Positions 15,567 through 26,910 of a stretch of 64,000 nt of DNA are shown here, one piece after another. The stretch covers positions 1,550,001 through 1,614,000 of the forward strand of contig NZ_CP089301.1 in assembly GCF_021227995.1 (NCBI RefSeq), in the 5' to 3' direction. The DNA is from Novosphingobium kaempferiae (GTDB lineage Bacteria; Pseudomonadota; Alphaproteobacteria; Sphingomonadales; Sphingomonadaceae). The notes beneath the pieces were generated by a model. That model had not been told where the DNA came from, ran no database searches, and saw nothing but the letters and a program-made list of their open reading frames with translations. Every line of letters starts with the position of its first letter. Position 1 is the stretch's first letter. Both the position numbers and the translations under genes were made by a program.

Positions 15567-17087
15567 ATGACAGAAATGGTGACCATCCGCGAAGAGGACT
15601 TGATCGAGTCCGTCGCCGACGCATTGCAGTACATCAGCTACTACCACCCGATGGACTACATCCGCGCACTGGGCGATGCCTATGACGCCGAGCAGGGCCC
15701 GGCGGCGAAGGACGCGATCGCGCAGATCCTGACCAACAGCCGCATGTGCGCCGAGGGTCACCGTCCGATCTGCCAGGACACCGGCATCGTCAACGTCTTC
15801 ATCGAGTGGGGCCAGAACTGCCGCCTCGAGTCCGACCGGTCCCTGCAGGAAGTGGTCGATGACGGCGTGCGCCGCGCCTACAACCACCCCGAGAACAAGC
15901 TGCGCGCCTCGGTGCTGGCCGATCCCGCCTTCACCCGCCGCAACACCAAGGACAACACCCCCTGCGTGCTGTCGGTGGAGATGGTCCCGGGCTCGAAGAT
16001 CTCGGTCGACGTCGCAGCCAAGGGCGGCGGCTCGGAGAACAAGTCCAAGTTCAAGATGATGAATCCCAGCGATTCCATCGTCGATTGGGTGGTCGAGATG
16101 CTGCCGCAGATGGGCGCCGGCTGGTGCCCGCCGGGCATGCTCGGCATCGGCATCGGCGGCACCGCCGAGCACTGCGTCAAGCTCGCCAAGCAGAGCCTGA
16201 TGGAGCCGATCGACATGGCCCAGCTCAAGCAGCGCGGCCCGCAGAACGACATCGAGGCGCTGCGCATCGAGATCTTCGACAAGGTCAATGCGCTCGGCAT
16301 CGGCGCGCAGGGCCTCGGCGGCCTCGCCACCATCCTCGACGTCAAGATCCTTGACTGGCCGTGCCACGCCGCGGGCAAGCCCGTCGCGATGATCCCGAAC
16401 TGCGCCGCCACCCGCCACGCGCACTTCACGCTGGACGGCTCCGGGCCGAGCTTCCTCGAGGCGCCCAAGCTCGACGAATGGCCGCAGGTCGAGTGGAAGC
16501 CCAGCAAGGAAGCCAAGAAGGTCGATCTCGACACGCTGACTGCCGAAGACGTGCAGAGCTGGAAGCAGGGCGACCGCCTGCTGCTCAACGGCAAGATGCT
16601 CACCGGCCGCGACGCCGCGCACAAGCGCATCGCCGACATGCTGGCGAAGGGCGAGGAGCTGCCCGTCGATTTCAAGGGCCGCGTGATCTACTACGTCGGC
16701 CCGGTCGATCCGGTGCGTGAGGAAGTCGTCGGCCCGGCCGGCCCGACCACCGCGACGCGCATGGACAAGTTCTCCGACACCATGCTCGACCTCGGCCTCC
16801 TCGCCAGCATCGGCAAGTCCGAGCGGGGCCCGGCGGCGACCGCATCCATCGCCAAGCACAAGTCGGCCTACCTCATGGCGGTCGGCGGCGCGGCCTACCT
16901 CGTCGCCCGCGCGATCAAGGAAGCCAAGGTCGTCGGCTTCGAGGATCTCGGCATGGAGGCGATCTACGAGTTCACCGTGCAGGACATGCCGGTGACCGTG
17001 GCCGTCGACAGTGAAGGCAACAACGTCCACACGCTGGCCCCGCCGGTGTGGAAGACGAAGATCGCCGAGGAACACCTGCTGGCGTGA
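15567..17087 (+). CDS. Fumarate hydratase class I, iron-sulfur dependent
   Basis: 506-residue class I fumarase of the TCA cycle. It contains ICQDTGIVNVF (first cluster Cys), GGGSENKSKF, GWCPPGMLGIGIGGTAEHC (second cluster Cys region) and PNCAATRHAHF, then a C-terminal beta-domain with AHKRIADMLAKGEELP and VGPAGPTTATRMDKF. Alpha and beta domains are in one chain, as in the E. coli FumA type. It is transcribed alone, away from the PCMT-like gene, and followed by a hairpin. Confidence 0.95.
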   Translation: MTEMVTIREEDLIESVADALQYISYYHPMDYIRALGDAYDAEQGPAAKDAIAQILTNSRMCAEGHRPICQDTGIVNVFIEWGQNCRLESDRSLQEVVDDGVRRAYNHPENKLRASVLADPAFTRRNTKDNTPCVLSVEMVPGSKISVDVAAKGGGSENKSKFKMMNPSDSIVDWVVEMLPQMGAGWCPPGMLGIGIGGTAEHCVKLAKQSLMEPIDMAQLKQRGPQNDIEALRIEIFDKVNALGIGAQGLGGLATILDVKILDWPCHAAGKPVAMIPNCAATRHAHFTLDGSGPSFLEAPKLDEWPQVEWKPSKEAKKVDLDTLTAEDVQSWKQGDRLLLNGKMLTGRDAAHKRIADMLAKGEELPVDFKGRVIYYVGPVDPVREEVVGPAGPTTATRMDKFSDTMLDLGLLASIGKSERGPAATASIAKHKSAYLMAVGGAAYLVARAIKEAKVVGFEDLGMEAIYEFTVQDMPVTVAVDSEGNNVHTLAPPVWKTKIAEEHLLA

Positions 17088-17097
17088 TCTGCTTTTG

Positions 17098-17124
17098 GCG
17101 GTCCCGGTGCCAGACCGGGACCGC
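17098..17124 (+). terminator. Hairpin after fumarase gene
   Basis: GCGGTCCCGGT at 17098-17108 pairs perfectly with ACCGGGACCGC at 17114-17124. It is 10 bp after the stop codon. No clear T-run follows. Confidence 0.6.
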
Positions 17125-17139
17125 TAGGCACCCGTTTAT

Positions 17140-17214
17140 CGTCATTGCTAGCGCAGCGAAGCAATCCAGCGGGCAAGGGCCAATGTGGATTGCTTCGCTG
17201 CGCTAGCAATGACG
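17140..17214. repeat. REP-like long inverted repeat, copy 1
   Basis: 29-bp arms (17140-17168 and 17186-17214) around a 17-nt loop. The arm begins CGTCATTGCTAGCGCAGCGA. The family has three more copies at 22115, 30233 and 34405. This copy differs by GCTAGCG instead of GCGAGCG, and the change is mirrored in the other arm. Confidence 0.9.
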
Positions 17215-17319
17215 ATGCGGTGATTTGAAGTTCCAACTTTCCGCACTTCGACCAACGGCACTCCCCGTCCGACCGATGCGCTGGTGCGACGAACCGTTTT
17301 CGCGCTAGACCGGGCAGTA

Positions 17320-18624
17320 ATGTCCGACGCCGATCTTCATCCCCGCGTTCCCGCGCGGCTCGTCCTCCTGTCGCTCGCGGCCCTCTGGGCCTGCTATTTC
17401 ATCGTCGCGAGCCTGCGCGGCGTGGTCATGGGCTTCGAGCTGGCCTGGCCGATCCTATCGCGCCGTCTGACGATCTGCATCGTCTCCATGCTGCTGATGG
17501 CGGCGGTCTGGCCGCTGCTGCAACTGCTGGAGCGCAAGTCGGGCGGGATGCGGCTCGGCATCGTTCTGATCGGCGCGCTTCCGCTGTCGCTGGCGCTGAG
17601 CATCGTCAACGACGTGATCTTCGCCGACATCGAGATCGCCCCCTACGGCTCCGAGGACGAGGCGGCGCAAGCGAAGGCGGGCAACGTGCGCATATCCCGC
17701 GACGAGGCGGGCAACATCCTTGTCGATCTGCCGAAGCTGCCGCCGATCCCCGCGCCGCCCGTGCCGGGTTCGACCGAGGCGCCGGAGATTCCGACGGTTC
17801 CGAGCGAAGAATCGACCGAGGATAGCAGTTCGTCGGCGATCACGATCAATACCGGGACCGCGCTCGGCAAGAGCCTCGGCCACTGGGCCGGGATCGCGGA
17901 TACCGCGTTCGGGCGCTACTTCCTCGTCCTCGCGTGGGCGGCGCTCTACTTCGCGCTCGCCAAGGCCGAGGAGGCGCGGGCCGCCGAACGGCGCGAGGGC
18001 GAATACCGGCGCGCGGCGGAGGCGGCGGAGCTGCGCTCGCTGCGCTATCAGGTCAATCCGCACTTCCTGTTCAATACCTTGAACTCGCTTTCGGCGCTGG
18101 TGATGGTCGGGCGGCAGGACGATGCGGAGGAGATGATCCAGACGCTGTCCACCTTCTACCGCCGCACGTTGTCGGGTGATCCGACCAACGACCTGTCGCT
18201 GGTTGACGAGATCGAATTGCAGCGGCTCTACTTCGCGATCGAGGCGGTTCGCTTCCCCAATCGATTGCTGACGCATATCGATATTGACGACGCCGTAATG
18301 GATGCGAAAGTTCCAGGCATGATCCTGCAACCGCTCGTCGAGAATTCCGTGAAGTACGCCGTGGCCGCCACGCAGCGGCCGGTGACGATCGCCATTGAGG
18401 CGCGGCGCGAAGGCGGCCAGCTCGTCATCGCCGTCCACGACGACGGCCCCGGCGTCCTTGGCGAAGGACAGAAGAAGGCGGACGGTATCGGCATCGGCCT
18501 GAACAACGTCTGCGACCGCCTGCGCGCCCGCTACGGCGATGCGGCGACCATCACTTACGGCAAGCGATCCGACGGCGGCTTCGCGACGATCCTGCGCATG
18601 CCGCTGGAGGCCGGGAATGCATGA
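17320..18624 (+). CDS. LytS/YehU-type sensor histidine kinase
   Basis: 434-residue membrane kinase. Hydrophobic segments at about 10-35, 45-65 and 75-95 are followed by a Pro/Ser-rich loop (about 135-175, PPIPAPPVPGSTEAP) and another segment near 200. The His_kinase domain follows, with YQVNPHFLFNTLNSL placing the phosphorylated His at 248. The ATPase domain has PLVENSVKYA (N box) and DDGPGVLGEGQ. The start at 17320 skips 12 upstream codons that add nothing. It overlaps its response regulator gene by 8 bp. The signal sensed is unknown. Confidence 0.9.
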   Translation: MSDADLHPRVPARLVLLSLAALWACYFIVASLRGVVMGFELAWPILSRRLTICIVSMLLMAAVWPLLQLLERKSGGMRLGIVLIGALPLSLALSIVNDVIFADIEIAPYGSEDEAAQAKAGNVRISRDEAGNILVDLPKLPPIPAPPVPGSTEAPEIPTVPSEESTEDSSSSAITINTGTALGKSLGHWAGIADTAFGRYFLVLAWAALYFALAKAEEARAAERREGEYRRAAEAAELRSLRYQVNPHFLFNTLNSLSALVMVGRQDDAEEMIQTLSTFYRRTLSGDPTNDLSLVDEIELQRLYFAIEAVRFPNRLLTHIDIDDAVMDAKVPGMILQPLVENSVKYAVAATQRPVTIAIEARREGGQLVIAVHDDGPGVLGEGQKKADGIGIGLNNVCDRLRARYGDAATITYGKRSDGGFATILRMPLEAGNA

Positions 18625-19360
18625 TGCCGAAGGTGGTGCGCCGCTGCGCACCCTGATCGTCGACGACGAGCCGCTGGCCGTCGAGCGCATGCAGGTGATC
18701 TGTTCGCGGATCGAGGGGATCTCGGTGATCGGCACCGCCAGTGATGGGCAGGCGGCGCTGCGCCTGATCGACGCGCTGTCGCCCGATCTGGTGCTGCTCG
18801 ACCTGACGATGCCGGAGACGGACGGGCTTACTGTCGCGCGCAATCTCGGCGGGCAGGCGAATGCGCCTGCGGTGATCTTCGTGACCGCGCATGACGAATT
18901 CGCGGTCGAGGCGTTCGACCTCGATGCGGTGGACTACGTGCTGAAGCCCGTGGCACCCGACCGCCTGCAACGTGCGGTCACGCGCGTCGTCTCGCGTCGC
19001 GGGGAACGGTCGCAGCCGCCCGCCAGCCAGTGGCTCGATGAGTTCTGGGTGCCGCACCGCTCCGAACTTGTGCGGGTGCCGGCCAGCGACGTGCAGCGGA
19101 TCGATGCGGAGCGGGACTATGTGCGCCTGCATGTCGGCTCGCAGAGCTACCTGCTGCTCCAGACCATCACCAGCCTGGAGGAGCGGCTCGACCCCGAGAG
19201 CTTCATCCGCATCCACCGCAGCTGCATCCTGCGGCGCAGCCATGTCGCGGGCCTGCGGCATGAAGGGCTGGGCGTCTGGTCGGCGGAGACCGCCGATGGC
19301 GAGGCGTTGCGGATCGGCCGGACGTATCTTCCGGCGGTAAAAAAAATGGCGGGCCGTTAG
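18617..19360 (+). CDS. LytTR-family response regulator
   Basis: 247-residue regulator pairing with the kinase just upstream. Receiver domain at residues 10-125: acidic pocket VDDEP at 15-19, phospho-Asp 62 in LVLLDLTMP, and Lys in YVLKPV. LytTR DNA-binding domain at about 145-245 with IDAERDYVRLHVG and FIRIHRSCILRRSHV. The start inside the kinase 3' end suggests translational coupling. No target promoter can be assigned. Confidence 0.92.
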   Translation: MHDAEGGAPLRTLIVDDEPLAVERMQVICSRIEGISVIGTASDGQAALRLIDALSPDLVLLDLTMPETDGLTVARNLGGQANAPAVIFVTAHDEFAVEAFDLDAVDYVLKPVAPDRLQRAVTRVVSRRGERSQPPASQWLDEFWVPHRSELVRVPASDVQRIDAERDYVRLHVGSQSYLLLQTITSLEERLDPESFIRIHRSCILRRSHVAGLRHEGLGVWSAETADGEALRIGRTYLPAVKKMAGR

Positions 19361-19375
19361 GCCCACCAGTCTTTT
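19351..19375 (+). terminator. Short intrinsic terminator after the LytTR regulator
   Basis: GGGCC at 19351-19355 pairs with GGCCC at 19360-19364 over a GTTA loop that includes the stop codon, and CTTTTT follows at 19371. Short stem. Confidence 0.5.
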
Positions 19376-19419
19376 TCCGGGTCTTTTCTCTTTTGGGACC
19401 TGGATGGATGGGGATTGGC

Positions 19420-19731
19420 TCAGCCGCCGAGCCGGTTGTCGTCAGCCTTGGCCACCGCAGCGGCGACATGCTGGCGCACGTCCTTCAGGGCCTGGCGATA
19501 GCACTGCTGGTCGACGGCGCCGGTCAGGTGCGTGCCGGTGGCGGGGCGCTCGGCGCGGCATACCTTCTTGGCGGCGCGGTCGATGCGGCTGTCGAGGGCG
19601 GCCTGACCTTCGGTCGTCGCCAGATCGAGATCCTTGTACTGGACTTCGACGGTGCTGGCGAAAGCGGTGGGGGCCGAGAACAGGGCGGCGGTGCAGAGAG
19701 CGGCGGCGACGATGGCGTTGGTCTTGAACAT
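19420..19731 (-). CDS. UrcA family protein
   Basis: 103-residue exported protein. Residues 1-26 are a signal peptide (AAALCTAALFSAPTAFA). The mature part has the UrcA signature VQYKDLDLATTEGQAALDSR and IDRAAKKVC with two Cys at 58 and 77, probably disulfide-bonded in the periplasm. UrcA proteins are common in Sphingomonadales and of unknown function. It converges with the LytTR gene; the 262 bp upstream hold no other convincing gene. Confidence 0.88.
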   Translation of the reverse strand: MFKTNAIVAAALCTAALFSAPTAFASTVEVQYKDLDLATTEGQAALDSRIDRAAKKVCRAERPATGTHLTGAVDQQCYRQALKDVRQHVAAAVAKADDNRLGG

Positions 19732-19993
19732 GATCTTTCCTCCTCAGGGTCTGAGCCTTGGGGAAGAAGTGTTCCGTCCGGCTCGATGAGTGTGATGTGC
19801 CCGAGAGGCTGATCCGGATCACGCGGAGGTCGATTTTCCGCCGAAGCCGTCCGACCAACGTGGAGTCCGGCGGACCAACGACATCTGTAGTCGACGAACG
19901 ACATGCAGGATGATGCGCTTGCACGGCAAACGGTGTTCGAATCGTGCGTCCGGCAGTGGCGCGAGTCGGATTCGCAAGGTAGACTGATCGCGA

Positions 19994-20263
19994 ATGCTGC
20001 CGCTGATCCTCGTCTTCTGCTTTGGAATCCTCAATTTCGCCGCGCATCGGGCGATGCTGGACAGCAACCACCCCATGCTCCTGCAGGTGCCATGGTTCTT
20101 TCAGGCGCTGGGCGGCAGGCTGAGCCTGATCGTCGAGTTCGTGATGCTGCTGGGCGCGATGATCATGGTCGTGGCGGGATCGGAGGGCTGGGCCCTGCTC
20201 TATGCGCTTTATACCGGGCTCAACGGCGTCTCGGCCTGGCTGATCTTCAGCGGGCGCGTCTGA
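19994..20263 (+). CDS. Small membrane protein, unknown function
   Basis: 89-residue, mostly hydrophobic protein with three likely transmembrane helices (about 1-20, 42-62 and 66-86). I do not recognise a family. The ATG at 19994 follows a weak purine stretch. It lies 36 bp upstream of the lipid kinase gene and may be co-transcribed. Confidence 0.65.
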   Translation: MLPLILVFCFGILNFAAHRAMLDSNHPMLLQVPWFFQALGGRLSLIVEFVMLLGAMIMVVAGSEGWALLYALYTGLNGVSAWLIFSGRV

Positions 20264-20299
20264 CGGGAACCTCGCGGCGGTTCGGGGGCTTCTGGGCGC

Positions 20300-21175
20300 A
20301 TGGCACCTGAAACCGGTACATCATCGAAAGTCTGGCTCGTCTGCAACGCGGCCAGCGGCAGCAACAACGACGCGGCAGTCGAGGAACTGATCGCGGCCTT
20401 CGAGACTGCAGGGCTGGACCTCGACCGCGTCCTGCGCTTCCCGGACGATCCGGCCCCCTCCCCTGCCGATCTCGATGTGGCAGGCGTCGATGTCCTGACC
20501 GTATTCGGCGGCGACGGGACGACGCATTCGGTGGTGATGAAGGCAAGCGGCTGGGACGGCGCGGTGCTGGTGCTGCCCGGCGGGACGATGAACCTGCTGG
20601 CGAAGCGGATGCATGGCGATGTCCCTGCCCCGGAGATCGTTGCGCGGCTCGGCACGGCGCCGGTGCGCACGGTGCGGCCCAATGTGATCCGCTCGCGCCA
20701 CGGCATCGGCCTTACCGGGGCGCTCGCCGGGCCGGGCACCGTCTGGAACGAAGTGCGCGAGGCGATGCGGGCGATGAACGTGATCGACTTCATCGCCTCG
20801 ACCAAGGAAGCCATCGCGCAGTCGGCCAGTGGTCCGAAGGTCAAGGTCGACGGCATCGAGGTCGACGGCGCGCGCGAGGAAGGCTATGCGGCGATCACGA
20901 TCGTTCCCAAGGACGACGGCCTGCGGGCGAACGGCTATTATGCCGAATCGCTGGCGGACTATGCAGGGCAAGGCATCGCCCTGCTCAACCGCAACTTCCG
21001 CGACGGCCCGCACGATGAAATGGGCCGTCATCCGAAGCTGCGGCTGGTCTGCCCGACGGGCGAGCCGATGGGCCTGCTGATCGACGGCGAGCCGTTCGAC
21101 GGCGCGGCCGAGGAAGAATTCGAACTGGGCCCCTGCGAGGTGGCGCTGGTGACGACGAAGGAGTTCGACGGATAA
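20300..21175 (+). CDS. Diacylglycerol kinase family lipid kinase
   Basis: 291-residue member of the DAGK/YegS/sphingosine kinase catalytic family. N-terminal VCNAASGSNN, nucleotide-binding GGDGT at residues 70-74, and LPGGTMN at 92-98 are the family motifs. It lacks membrane helices. Its stop (TAA) overlaps the A of the next ATG, so it is coupled to the phosphoesterase gene. The substrate may be diacylglycerol or, in this lineage, another lipid; sequence cannot decide. Confidence 0.87.
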   Translation: MAPETGTSSKVWLVCNAASGSNNDAAVEELIAAFETAGLDLDRVLRFPDDPAPSPADLDVAGVDVLTVFGGDGTTHSVVMKASGWDGAVLVLPGGTMNLLAKRMHGDVPAPEIVARLGTAPVRTVRPNVIRSRHGIGLTGALAGPGTVWNEVREAMRAMNVIDFIASTKEAIAQSASGPKVKVDGIEVDGAREEGYAAITIVPKDDGLRANGYYAESLADYAGQGIALLNRNFRDGPHDEMGRHPKLRLVCPTGEPMGLLIDGEPFDGAAEEEFELGPCEVALVTTKEFDG

Positions 21176-22059
21176 TGCACGGCAGGACGGCCTCGATGTA
21201 CAATGGTCCGCTGCGGCTGTTCCACCTGAGCGACATCCATTTCGGGCTGGAGGACACCCGCGCGCTGGAATGGGCGGTCGAGTGCATCCGCCGCGAGCAG
21301 CCCCACGCCGTCGCCATCACCGGCGACCTGACGATGCGCGCGCGCCACCCTGAATTCCAGGCAGCCTGCGAATGGATCATCGCGCTCGACGTGCCGGTGA
21401 CGGTCGAGGTGGGCAACCACGACATCCCCTACTTCAACCTCTACCAGCGCTTCTTCGACCCTTATAAAAGGTTCAAGGCGATCGAGCGGATGGTGGAGAC
21501 GCGGCTCGACCTGCCCAACCTCGCCATCGTGCCGCTGCGCACCACGACGCGCGCGCAGTACCAGCGTTTCCCCTGGTCCAACGGCTGGGTGACGGATCAT
21601 GCGCTGAAGCAGACGCTGGCGGCGATCGACGAACTGCCCGAGGGCACGCGCGTTCTCGTCGCCTGCCACCACCCGCTGACCGAGCGCCGCGCGGACGGTA
21701 AGCTGTTGACGATCAACGGCACGCGCACGATGGAGGTGCTGGCTGGACGCAAGGTCATGGGCGTGCTGTCAGGCCATGTGCACGACCCCTTCGATCTGAC
21801 CGCCGACACGCCGGCGGGCCCGTTGCGGATGATCGGCGCGGGTACGCTGTCGAAGCGCATCCGCTCGACCCCGCCGAGCTTCAACGAGATCGTGATCGAC
21901 GGCGACCGGATCGTCGTGACTGCGCGCAATCTGGAGAAGGTGCCCACTCCGGCGATGCAGATCGACGAGGTGCCCGAGAACGCCCTGCCCCCGCGCGAGC
22001 CCGGCGAGCCGGTTGCGCCGGTCGGCAATGTGCCCCCGGTCGATCCGCCGGTGCATTGA
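21175..22059 (+). CDS. Calcineurin-like metallophosphoesterase
   Basis: 294-residue phosphoesterase with the complete metal-ligand series: LSDIHFG, ITGDLT, VGNHDIPY, ACHHPLT and GVLSGHVHDPF. The Pro-rich tail (about 265-294) is probably disordered. An in-frame ATG seven codons later (MYNGPLRLFHL) is an alternative start. Coupled to the lipid kinase upstream. The substrate is unknown; CpdA-like cyclic nucleotide or lipid phosphate hydrolysis are both possible. Confidence 0.88.
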   Translation: MHGRTASMYNGPLRLFHLSDIHFGLEDTRALEWAVECIRREQPHAVAITGDLTMRARHPEFQAACEWIIALDVPVTVEVGNHDIPYFNLYQRFFDPYKRFKAIERMVETRLDLPNLAIVPLRTTTRAQYQRFPWSNGWVTDHALKQTLAAIDELPEGTRVLVACHHPLTERRADGKLLTINGTRTMEVLAGRKVMGVLSGHVHDPFDLTADTPAGPLRMIGAGTLSKRIRSTPPSFNEIVIDGDRIVVTARNLEKVPTPAMQIDEVPENALPPREPGEPVAPVGNVPPVDPPVH

Positions 22060-22114
22060 GGTTGCGGGCTACCGAGGGGGCTTCGACAGGCTCTGCCTGA
22101 GCGGGTTTAGCTCC

Positions 22115-22203
22115 ATCCTTCGTCATTGCGAGCGCAGCGAAGCAATCCAGAGCCGAGTGGGCCATCGCTGGATTGCTTCGCTGCGCTCGCAATGACGAAG
22201 GAT
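22115..22203. repeat. REP-like long inverted repeat, copy 2
   Basis: 36-bp perfect arms (22115-22150 and 22168-22203) around a 17-nt loop, the longest of the four copies. The arm core is CGTCATTGCGAGCGCAGCGA. It lies between the convergent phosphoesterase and lipoprotein genes and could also act as a terminator. Confidence 0.92.
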
Positions 22204-22207
22204 TGGC

Positions 22208-22522
22208 TCAGTAGCCCCGGCCGCGCAGTTCCTGGATCTGGCCGTAGTCGGCCCGCGCGCGGTCGCAGGCTTCGTCCGAGCCCTTTTCGCACTCGCGCAT
22301 GTTCTTCTGATACCGGCGGTCGAGCTTGCCGAGTTGCTCGTCGCGCTTGCGGGCTTCGCGGCCGCGCTTCTCGTCGGCTTCGGACTGGCTGGTCGTCGTC
22401 CAGTCGACCGCCTTGCCCGCCACGCGCACGGGCGCGGTGACGACGCTGGCCACCGTCCGGACACAGCCGGAAAGCATGGGAATGGCGATGAGGGCCAGAG
22501 CAAGGGCGGATGCGCGGTTCAT
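22208..22522 (-). CDS. Small lipoprotein, unknown function
   Basis: 104-residue protein with a lipobox, LSGC, ending a hydrophobic signal at about residues 3-20. The rest is very charged (EADEKRGREARKRDEQLGKL) and helical, with two further Cys (RECEK, EACDR). The ATG at 22522 gives MNRASALALALIA; the frame continues upstream without merit. I know no function. It ends right beside REP copy 2. Confidence 0.75.
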   Translation of the reverse strand: MNRASALALALIAIPMLSGCVRTVASVVTAPVRVAGKAVDWTTTSQSEADEKRGREARKRDEQLGKLDRRYQKNMRECEKGSDEACDRARADYGQIQELRGRGY

Positions 22523-22610
22523 GCCAGCACCCTCACACGCAGGCGATGACGGCGCAATGAACGTTGCACCCGTTTCGCCGCAAATACCTGCCAGCCTGCA
22601 CCACAACGCA

Positions 22611-22638
22611 AAAGGCCGCTTCCTTGCGGAAGCGGCCT
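22611..22638 (-). terminator. Intrinsic terminator of carD
   Basis: AGGCCGCTTCC (22613-22623) pairs with GGAAGCGGCCT (22628-22638) over a 4-nt loop. On the minus strand the stem is followed by a T-run (TTTT). It lies 27 bp beyond the carD stop. Confidence 0.88.
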
Positions 22639-22641
22639 CAT

Positions 22642-22657
22642 GGTTTCACGTGGAACG
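22642..22657. promoter_or_regulatory. Degenerate parS-like palindrome
   Basis: GGTTTCACGTGGAACG matches 13 of 16 parS positions with the CACGTG core intact. It lies between the carD stop and its terminator, 18.3 kb from the perfect parS. Confidence 0.45.
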
Positions 22658-22665
22658 CGCGTGGG

Positions 22666-23199
22666 TTACGCGGTTTCAGCGGTATCGTAGTACTTCGGAG
22701 CATGCTCGTTGAGGATCGCGAGGATCTTCTTGAGCGCTGCCGGCTCGTCGGTCTTTTCCATGGCCGCGAGTTCGCGGGCCAGGCGCGAGGACGCCGCTTC
22801 GAAGATCTGGCGCTCCGAATAGCTCTGCTCGGGCTGGTCGTCAGCGCGGAAGAGGTCGCGCGTCACTTCCGCGATCGAGACGAGATCGCCCGAGTTGATC
22901 TTGGCTTCGTATTCCTGGGCACGGCGCGACCACATGGTACGCTTCACCTTGGGCTTGCCCTTCAGGGTATCGAGGGCTTCACGCAGCGTCTTGTCCGAAG
23001 ACAGCTTGCGCATGCCGATCGATTCGACCTTGTTCACCGGAACGCGCAGGGTCATGCGCTCTTTTTCAAACCGCAGCACATAAAGTTCGAGCTGCATCCC
23101 GGCGATTTCCTGCTTTTGCAGTTCAATCACCCGACCAACACCGTGCTTCGGGTAAACGACGTAATCTCCAACATCGAAGGCATCGATCCTGGTTGCCAT
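22666..23199 (-). CDS. carD: CarD-family transcription factor
   Basis: 177-residue RNA polymerase-binding regulator that stabilises open promoter complexes, notably at rRNA promoters. The N-terminal Tudor-like RNAP-interaction domain reads FDVGDYVVYPKHGVGRV at about residues 8-24. The C-terminal helical DNA-binding part has WSRRAQEYEAKINSGDL. The ATG at 23199 (MATRIDAFD) is five codons inside the open frame and is the usual start. It is the last gene of the helicase-S4-fdxA-carD run but has its own 316-bp upstream gap. Confidence 0.92.
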   Translation of the reverse strand: MATRIDAFDVGDYVVYPKHGVGRVIELQKQEIAGMQLELYVLRFEKERMTLRVPVNKVESIGMRKLSSDKTLREALDTLKGKPKVKRTMWSRRAQEYEAKINSGDLVSIAEVTRDLFRADDQPEQSYSERQIFEAASSRLARELAAMEKTDEPAALKKILAILNEHAPKYYDTAETA

Positions 23200-23515
23200 G
23201 TATCGTCCTTTCACCTGCAGGGTTCCCGTTGTGCACGAATCGGGAGTGGCCGGGGGTGCGACATGGAGACGAATCGCCTCCGCGCCCGGTCAGATCACTC
23301 TCCCAACCGTTTGCTTTCGAACCCTGCCTCGCATTGAAAATGCCTGCCGAACGGGCAGAAGGCCCGGGCAGTTGAACGATTATATAGCAGCAATACGCAA
23401 AAAAATCCAGAGGCGCGAAAACGTTTCCGTTTCGCGCCTCATGGTTGGGTTGCGCAAAGCGCAAACCACGCAAATCTGCGGATCAGATGGCGAGCACTCT
23501 GCCCGCCGCGCTGAT
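23200..23515. other. Gene-free interval upstream of carD
   Basis: 316 bp between fdxA and carD. It holds the fdxA terminator at 23398-23440. The rest must contain the carD promoter, but I see no clear consensus, and no protein frame in it is convincing. Confidence 0.6.
23398..23440 (-). terminator. Intrinsic terminator of fdxA
   Basis: GAGGCGCGAAA (23410-23420) pairs with TTTCGCGCCTC (23430-23440). Reading the minus strand, CTGGA and then seven T residues (23404-23398) follow, a good rho-independent signal. Confidence 0.8.
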
Positions 23516-23854
23516 TCAGTCGCCTTCGCCGGGTTCCGGCGAGAAGTATTTCTCGAACTTGCCTTCCTCGCCCTTCATGGCATCGGCGTCGTCCGGCGCA
23601 TCCTTGCGGGTGGTGAGGTTGGGCCATTCCGCCGAGTACTTGGCGTTGATCTCCATCCACTGCTCAAGGCCGCTCTCGGTGTCGGGCAGGATCGCCTCGG
23701 CCGGGCACTCGGGCTCGCACACGCCGCAGTCGATGCACTCGCTGGGGTTGATGACCAGCATGTTCTCGCCTTCGTAGAAGCAGTCCACGGGGCAGACTTC
23801 CACGCAGTCCGTGTACTTGCACCTGATGCAGGCGTCGGTGACGACATACGTCAT
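23516..23854 (-). CDS. fdxA: Seven-iron ferredoxin FdxA
   Basis: 112-residue ferredoxin. The Cys pattern fits one [3Fe-4S] and one [4Fe-4S] cluster: Cys 9, 17 and 50, and Cys 21, 40, 43 and 46 (CEPECP at 46-51). The C-terminal 50 residues are the usual acidic extension. It lies between the S4-domain gene and carD, a conserved alphaproteobacterial neighbourhood. The electron partner is not evident here. Confidence 0.94.
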   Translation of the reverse strand: MTYVVTDACIRCKYTDCVEVCPVDCFYEGENMLVINPSECIDCGVCEPECPAEAILPDTESGLEQWMEINAKYSAEWPNLTTRKDAPDDADAMKGEEGKFEKYFSPEPGEGD

Positions 23855-23872
23855 GAGTGCGGTATCCTTCCT

Positions 23873-24166
23873 TCAGGCGTCATTCGATTCGGGCGCAGCT
23901 ATGGGATGGACAGGCCTGCCGTCAAGCACCCTGTAACAGCTTGATGCCTCGCTATAGGGTCCGCGCCGCTCGGGCAAGGATAGGACTTCTATCACCCGCA
24001 CACCGCCAGCTATCGGAACCGTAAGTACATCACCCACGGCGATCTTCTGGTGGGCGCGGTCGATGCGGCGGCCGTTGAGGCGCATGTGGCCTTCCTCGGC
24101 CATCTCCTGAGCGACGGGACGGGTCCGCGCGAGGCGCAGGAACCACAGCAGCTTATCGACCCTCAT
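23873..24166 (-). CDS. S4-domain RNA-binding protein, HslR-like
   Basis: 97-residue single S4 domain, starting MRVDKLLWFLRLARTRPVA and continuing GHMRLNGRRIDRAHQKIAVGD, as in the heat-shock protein Hsp15/HslR that binds stalled 50S-nascent chain complexes. It lies 18 bp before fdxA and 29 bp after the helicase gene on the same strand. The RNA target here is inferred from the family. Confidence 0.87.
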   Translation of the reverse strand: MRVDKLLWFLRLARTRPVAQEMAEEGHMRLNGRRIDRAHQKIAVGDVLTVPIAGGVRVIEVLSLPERRGPYSEASSCYRVLDGRPVHPIAAPESNDA

Positions 24167-24195
24167 CGCGCCTCCCGTGTCAAACCATCACGCCG

Positions 24196-26742
<2,547 letters not shown>

Positions 26743-26910
26743 TATGCCGGTGAATGTGGCACCGCCACCCGCCGCTCGCAAGACTCGGGTCGTCGGACGG
26801 ACCCCCATGAATCCACAGTCTTAGGATGTTCGTAACCTTGTTCGGGCAGGGAAAGTGCGCGAGGTCCGCGCTGCGGGCCGCAATGGGTTGCTAAAAGGGA
26901 ACCGCGCATC

